This document shows, piece after piece, positions 9,674-12,380 of a DNA stretch of 12,380 nucleotides. The notes under the pieces are model-generated. The model saw only the letters and a program-made list of their open reading frames with translations. It did no database searches and was not told the origin of the DNA. The stretch's first letter is position 1. The number at the start of each line of letters is the position of its first letter. Made by a program: the position numbers and the translations under genes. Source of the DNA: Saccoglossus kowalevskii (lineage: Eukaryota; Hemichordata; Enteropneusta; Harrimaniidae); NCBI RefSeq assembly GCF_000003605.2, contig NW_003134341.1, positions 42,901-55,280 of the forward strand. Direction: 5' to 3'.

Positions 9674-12128
9674 CTGCAGATTAAAAGAAAGGTGTCAGTT
9701 ATTGTGATATTGTTGTTATTATAAGGCTATAATTATTCACCGTGTAATTTTGGAATAGGAATAATTTCCTATTGGTAAATTTGAACAAAATTCATGGATT
9801 AAACGATTGGAAGTATACTAAACTCTGCGTTGCTTATGAGATTACCATACATAGTGATGATGGATGGAAACCTAGCATCTAGAGAAATTGTTGGGCTTAC
9901 CTGCAGCAGAGAAAATAGCACAGAGAATGAATAGACCCAGCCATCCAATCAAATCAGCTAAACTATTAGCCAAGAATGATCCAGTCAGGGCTGACATCAT
10001 TGTTGCTGTAAACACTAATCCATAATTCATTCCAATATACTCTTCTCCAAAAGACCTGCAAACAAAAAGTACATTTTTATTCAAATACCTAGTATGCAAA
10101 TTGAGTTTGAAATTGAGTGAAGATTGGAATTTTCTAATTTATAATAATCTGAAATGGTATGGTCTGAAAATAATTATGGGCAGTTGTCAGGCAGAAATTC
10201 TGTTTGAAGCAAACAATGTATTTTAAATGTGTTGTATACTTCGCATAAAACCCATATCAAACATGACATGGTCTGAAACCACTATTGAGTGGATTGAGAA
10301 TTATTTTATGACAGGATTTACTGTATTGAAAAATGAAGTTTCAACCAAATTTCTTACCTTGCAGTAGCTGGTGGGAACAAAGCGAAATTACCAGAGAACG
10401 AGAGGAAGATACAACAAACCCAGATAAAGAACATAACCTGTCCACCATGCTCTGTCAGTATCAGTGTCAACATGAAAGCAGTATTCACGGCACAGATAAT
10501 CAACATTGTTATCTGAGAAAAGAAAAGAAATGCTTTATAATTTTAACACTATTATAAGTAAGCGACTTAGCGCCCTCTACAGTTCTATTCCAAGAAAAAT
10601 CGTAATATTCACCACATTTAACTAAGATTAGAAATCCATGCAAAAACAAAAACAAACAAATGTATATACATAAAAACATTACTGTAGTATGTCAAAAATA
10701 AGTAACTTTGGTAAAACACCAGTTTATATTGCCTGGGTCTGATGGACTTCCTAGAAAAGACGAAAATGTTTCAATCAACAGAATGAAATGAACATACCTT
10801 GTATGAGATCTTGTCAGCCAAATATCCCCACATGATACGTCCAAGGGCATTACATACGGAAGAGAAAGAGCCAACCAAGGCTAAGAACATATCATCAGCA
10901 ATGAACGTCTGACCATAAGCCTAACAATTGTTGAAAAGAATAAAGTCAGCAACTTGTTGCACTAATCCAGCATTAATTTATATAGCATTAGTTTGGCAAA
11001 TTAGAAAAGAATTAGATGCATTGTCAAAATTGAAACACATCAACACATCAAGTCTCTATGGCAACAAGGACAGCATTAAATGCAAATTTATCGTCACAGT
11101 GTGTTGATTCCAACATATGCAACTTTCAAAATCCATAGAGTACCTTATAAAGTGTTGAAATCAACACTTGAGTCTGTGTATTGAAGAGGAAAGTAAACCA
11201 CAGAGTCCAGAATGCCCGGGTTTTAATCATCTTTCCTGGACCTATACTAAGACCGGATGATCTAGTGTCTGCTTCTTTGTGGGTATGCTCCTCTTCGCCT
11301 TCTTTTACAATCAATTTCTCTTTCTCACTAGTCTCATCCTCCTGTAAATGGAAATTCAGGATATATGAATACATTTTACGAGATAAGTAGATAAATAGGG
11401 ACACTCATCACTCTGATAGTACTCATCGAGAGTGAGAAAAGATAATCTTTCATTCACTGAAAGATCTTACCAGTATGTACATTTGTACTTTGAAATACTT
11501 CATTTTAGCTGGAATTAATTTTTGCTGAAAAGTCTTTTTGGGTGTTTTGTATAGATTTTATTTTCACTGATTTTTGACAAGTTAAGCGTAAAATATAGAA
11601 AAAAAAGAATATTCGCTTGATTTTTTTTCACTGAATCAAAATATCGAAAATTAATTCCAAGGGATAATAAAGTAATAAAGTATATACCAAAATTTAATAA
11701 TTTGATTTTGAATTTTTTTTTTATAACTTTCAGAGGGGAAAATGGTGTTGAGATGCACTTACTCCAGAAAAATAGACCCTCCTCAAATGTTTATGGCATA
11801 TTCATAATCATGGAAATACCAATCAAATACTTTCATGTTTGTAGAATCTTGGGCAATGGGTTGATTGATGTCATAGTGATCTTTGTTAGTCTTATTTTTA
11901 CATTTAATTTCATACATAATGCAGGATCTCTCAGTGAAAGGTTTATTTTACTTCCAGTTGTGTATCATTTGTGAGAAGTTAGACTAAGATTTGACTTGTA
12001 TACTTACAGACTCTTTGGGAGGGTTTTTGACTAATATGGCGCTGATAATTTGCATAGTGAAGTAGATGGCTCCAAGTAATATGAACACGTATGGTGTCAG
12101 GTCAAGTATTGAATCCTGCCAAAAATAT
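9618..12128 (-). CDS. MFS transporter, OFA/YhjX-like (apicoplast pyruvate carrier 1-like), C-terminal half, 6 exons, 5' partial
   Basis: Coding exons on the minus strand: 12128-12008, 11341-11144, 10920-10798, 10512-10358, 10055-9901 and 9673-9618 (stop TAA at 9620-9618). All junctions are GT-AG and join in one frame, giving 268 residues. Hydrophobic stretches near residues 11-33, 83-104, 116-137, 148-166, 172-193, 209-231 and 236-258 fit helices 6-12 of a 12-helix MFS carrier. Residues 34-80 form a charged loop, placed in the cytoplasm by MFS topology. GRIMWGYLADKISYK (133-147) matches motif A, which follows helix 8 in this superfamily. YFWQDSILDLTPYVF, the NPP after helix 6 and MNYGLVFTA before helix 11 point to the OFA group. 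Bacterial and apicomplexan relatives carry small carboxylates such as oxalate, formate or pyruvate. The substrate here is unknown; a plasma-membrane monocarboxylate role is inference. SLC16 is a more distant alternative. The N-terminal half lies beyond the window. Confidence 0.9.
9901..10055 (-). CDS. Exon with transmembrane helix 11 and most of helix 12
   Basis: This exon has 155 bases. The first G completes an Arg codon with the previous exon, followed by 51 codons and one trailing base, so the downstream intron is phase 1. The acceptor is TTTGTTTGCAG and the donor reads CAG|GTAAGCC. It encodes SFGEEYIGMNYGLVFTA, typical of the approach to helix 11 in OFA proteins, then TGSFLANSLADLIGW and the hydrophobic start of helix 12. 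Confidence 0.92.
10358..10512 (-). CDS. Exon with transmembrane helices 9 and 10
   Basis: This exon has 155 bases: 51 codons plus two bases (AG) of a split codon, so the downstream intron is phase 2. The acceptor is TTTTCTCAG and the donor is GTAAGAA. It encodes ITMLIICAVNTAFMLTLI (helix 9), a short EHGGQ turn and VMFFIWVCCIFLSFSGNF (helix 10), ending in FPPATA. The small-residue and proline content after helix 10 fits the pore-lining region of OFA-type carriers. Confidence 0.92.
10569..10577 (-). promoter_or_regulatory. CTCF-like site in intron 3
   Basis: On the minus strand GTAGAGGGCGC with its flanks matches the vertebrate CTCF core CCASYAGRKGGCRS at 12 of 14 positions by my count. It lies in the intron between the helix 8 and helix 9 exons. 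Whether the source organism uses this motif is unknown. Confidence 0.3.
10798..10920 (-). CDS. Exon with transmembrane helix 8 and MFS motif A
   Basis: This exon has 123 bases, exactly 41 codons, phase 0 at both ends. The acceptor is TTGTTAG and the donor reads AAG|GTATGTT. It encodes helix 8 (ADDMFLALVGSFSSVCNALG) followed by GRIMWGYLADKISYK. The G-x-x-x-D-K core of that segment is the second-half copy of the conserved MFS motif A, which in family structures gates the transport cycle. Confidence 0.92.
11144..11341 (-). CDS. Exon with acidic central loop and transmembrane helix 7
   Basis: This exon has 198 bases, exactly 66 codons, with phase 0 at both ends. The acceptor is TTTACAG and the donor reads AAG|GTACTC. 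The first 40 residues are highly charged, with runs such as EDETSEKEK and EGEEEH, and include the tail of the TM6-TM7 loop. Residues from TRAFWTLWFTFLF onward form helix 7. Such a loop is the usual central hinge of MFS carriers, normally cytoplasmic and often the least conserved part. Confidence 0.9.
11342..12007 (-). other. Intron of transporter gene (666 bases, phase 0)
   Basis: This is the longest intron of the visible gene, from GTAAGTA to TTTACAG. It is AT-rich with T-runs. A small hairpin (ATCTTTCA at 11445-11452, complement at 11458-11465, five-base loop) lies in it. An open frame on the plus strand at 11702-11974 has no recognisable protein features. Confidence 0.85.
12008..12128 (-). 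CDS. Exon with transmembrane helix 6 (first exon in window)
   Basis: The acceptor is a long pyrimidine tract ending TTTACAG and the donor is GTAAGTA. The first base (A) completes a codon begun in an exon outside the window, so the upstream intron is phase 2. The remaining 120 bases give 40 residues, beginning YFWQDSILDLTPYVFILLG. The exon covers helix 6 and ends in the charged KNPPKES stretch that opens the central loop. The other two frames contain stops, which fixes the reading frame. Confidence 0.88.
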
Positions 12129-12380
12129 CTGTAAAAAAAAAAAACAGACTGTCAGATACATCTGGCATCAAGAAACAATATACATGTATTTCATTCATCC
12201 GTAAAACATCATACGTACTTGTTAGAAAGCGTTCATAATGTGCATCATGTTTACATCACATTTGAACAATTTCCTTTGTTTACCTCAAACACGAAGTACA
12301 ATAGTGTTCAAAATCCTGTCAATGACCACTGAAGATTCACACATAGGTAGATATGATCACCGTATTCTTGCGTTAACCTC
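12129..12380 (-). other. 3' part of the preceding intron
   Basis: A twelve-base A run at 12133-12144 on the plus strand is the pyrimidine tract of the acceptor before the first visible exon. I see no open hydrophobic frame bounded by splice signals here. The window therefore probably ends inside the intron or just short of the helix 4-5 exon. Confidence 0.6.

Noticed and set aside
10333-10557. Plus-strand open frame
   Set aside because: It is antisense to the helix 9-10 exon and has no protein-like pattern of its own.
10692-10874. Minus-strand open frame overlapping the helix 8 exon
   Set aside because: It reads the exon in the wrong frame and runs through a valid splice donor into the intron.
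11181-11390. Plus-strand open frame
   Set aside because: It is antisense to the exon encoding the acidic loop and helix 7; the minus-strand reading is clearly the real one.
11702-11974. Plus-strand open frame of 90 codons
   Set aside because: It lies wholly within the 666-base intron on the opposite strand, is biased to Ile, Phe and Leu as expected from AT-rich DNA, and has no domain or splice context.

Overview
The window is nuclear DNA from an animal, most likely a marine invertebrate. It is AT-rich (roughly one third G+C by eye), has no bacterial-style gene packing, and carries one multi-exon gene with GT-AG introns of about 220-670 bases. The protein belongs to a transporter family seen in many invertebrate genomes. 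I cannot name the species or phylum from the sequence alone.

The only gene I can support lies on the minus strand at the right side (9618-12128). Six spliced exons join in frame and encode 268 residues, the C-terminal half of a major facilitator superfamily (MFS) transporter. It resembles the oxalate:formate antiporter (OFA)/YhjX group, which is often labelled 'apicoplast pyruvate carrier 1-like' in invertebrate annotations. The exons cover transmembrane helices 6 to 12, the acidic central cytoplasmic loop, a motif A copy after helix 8, and a natural stop codon. The N-terminal half, start codon and promoter lie beyond 12380. The 3' UTR runs leftward from 9617, perhaps to about 8790.

Left of the gene, about 9 kb has no credible coding sequence but does have structure. 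1-1500 is plain AT-rich DNA. 1500-3100 has more CpG, three simple repeats, and two copies of a ten-base cAMP-response-element-like (CRE) motif about 1 kb apart. 4033-4074 forms a strong imperfect hairpin. 4921-5184 is three tandem copies of an 89-bp unit. 5551-6010 is three diverged copies of a longer unit (about 130-180 bp). 6010-8800 is AT-rich with homopolymer runs and nothing I recognise. A nine-base word, GAGGGCGCT, occurs three times in the window; the copy inside intron 3 of the gene resembles a CTCF site.

I see no CRISPR array, operon, tRNA, rRNA, intact transposon or viral gene, and no evidence of a new multi-gene system. The points most worth a second look are the transporter itself and the two tandem arrays.
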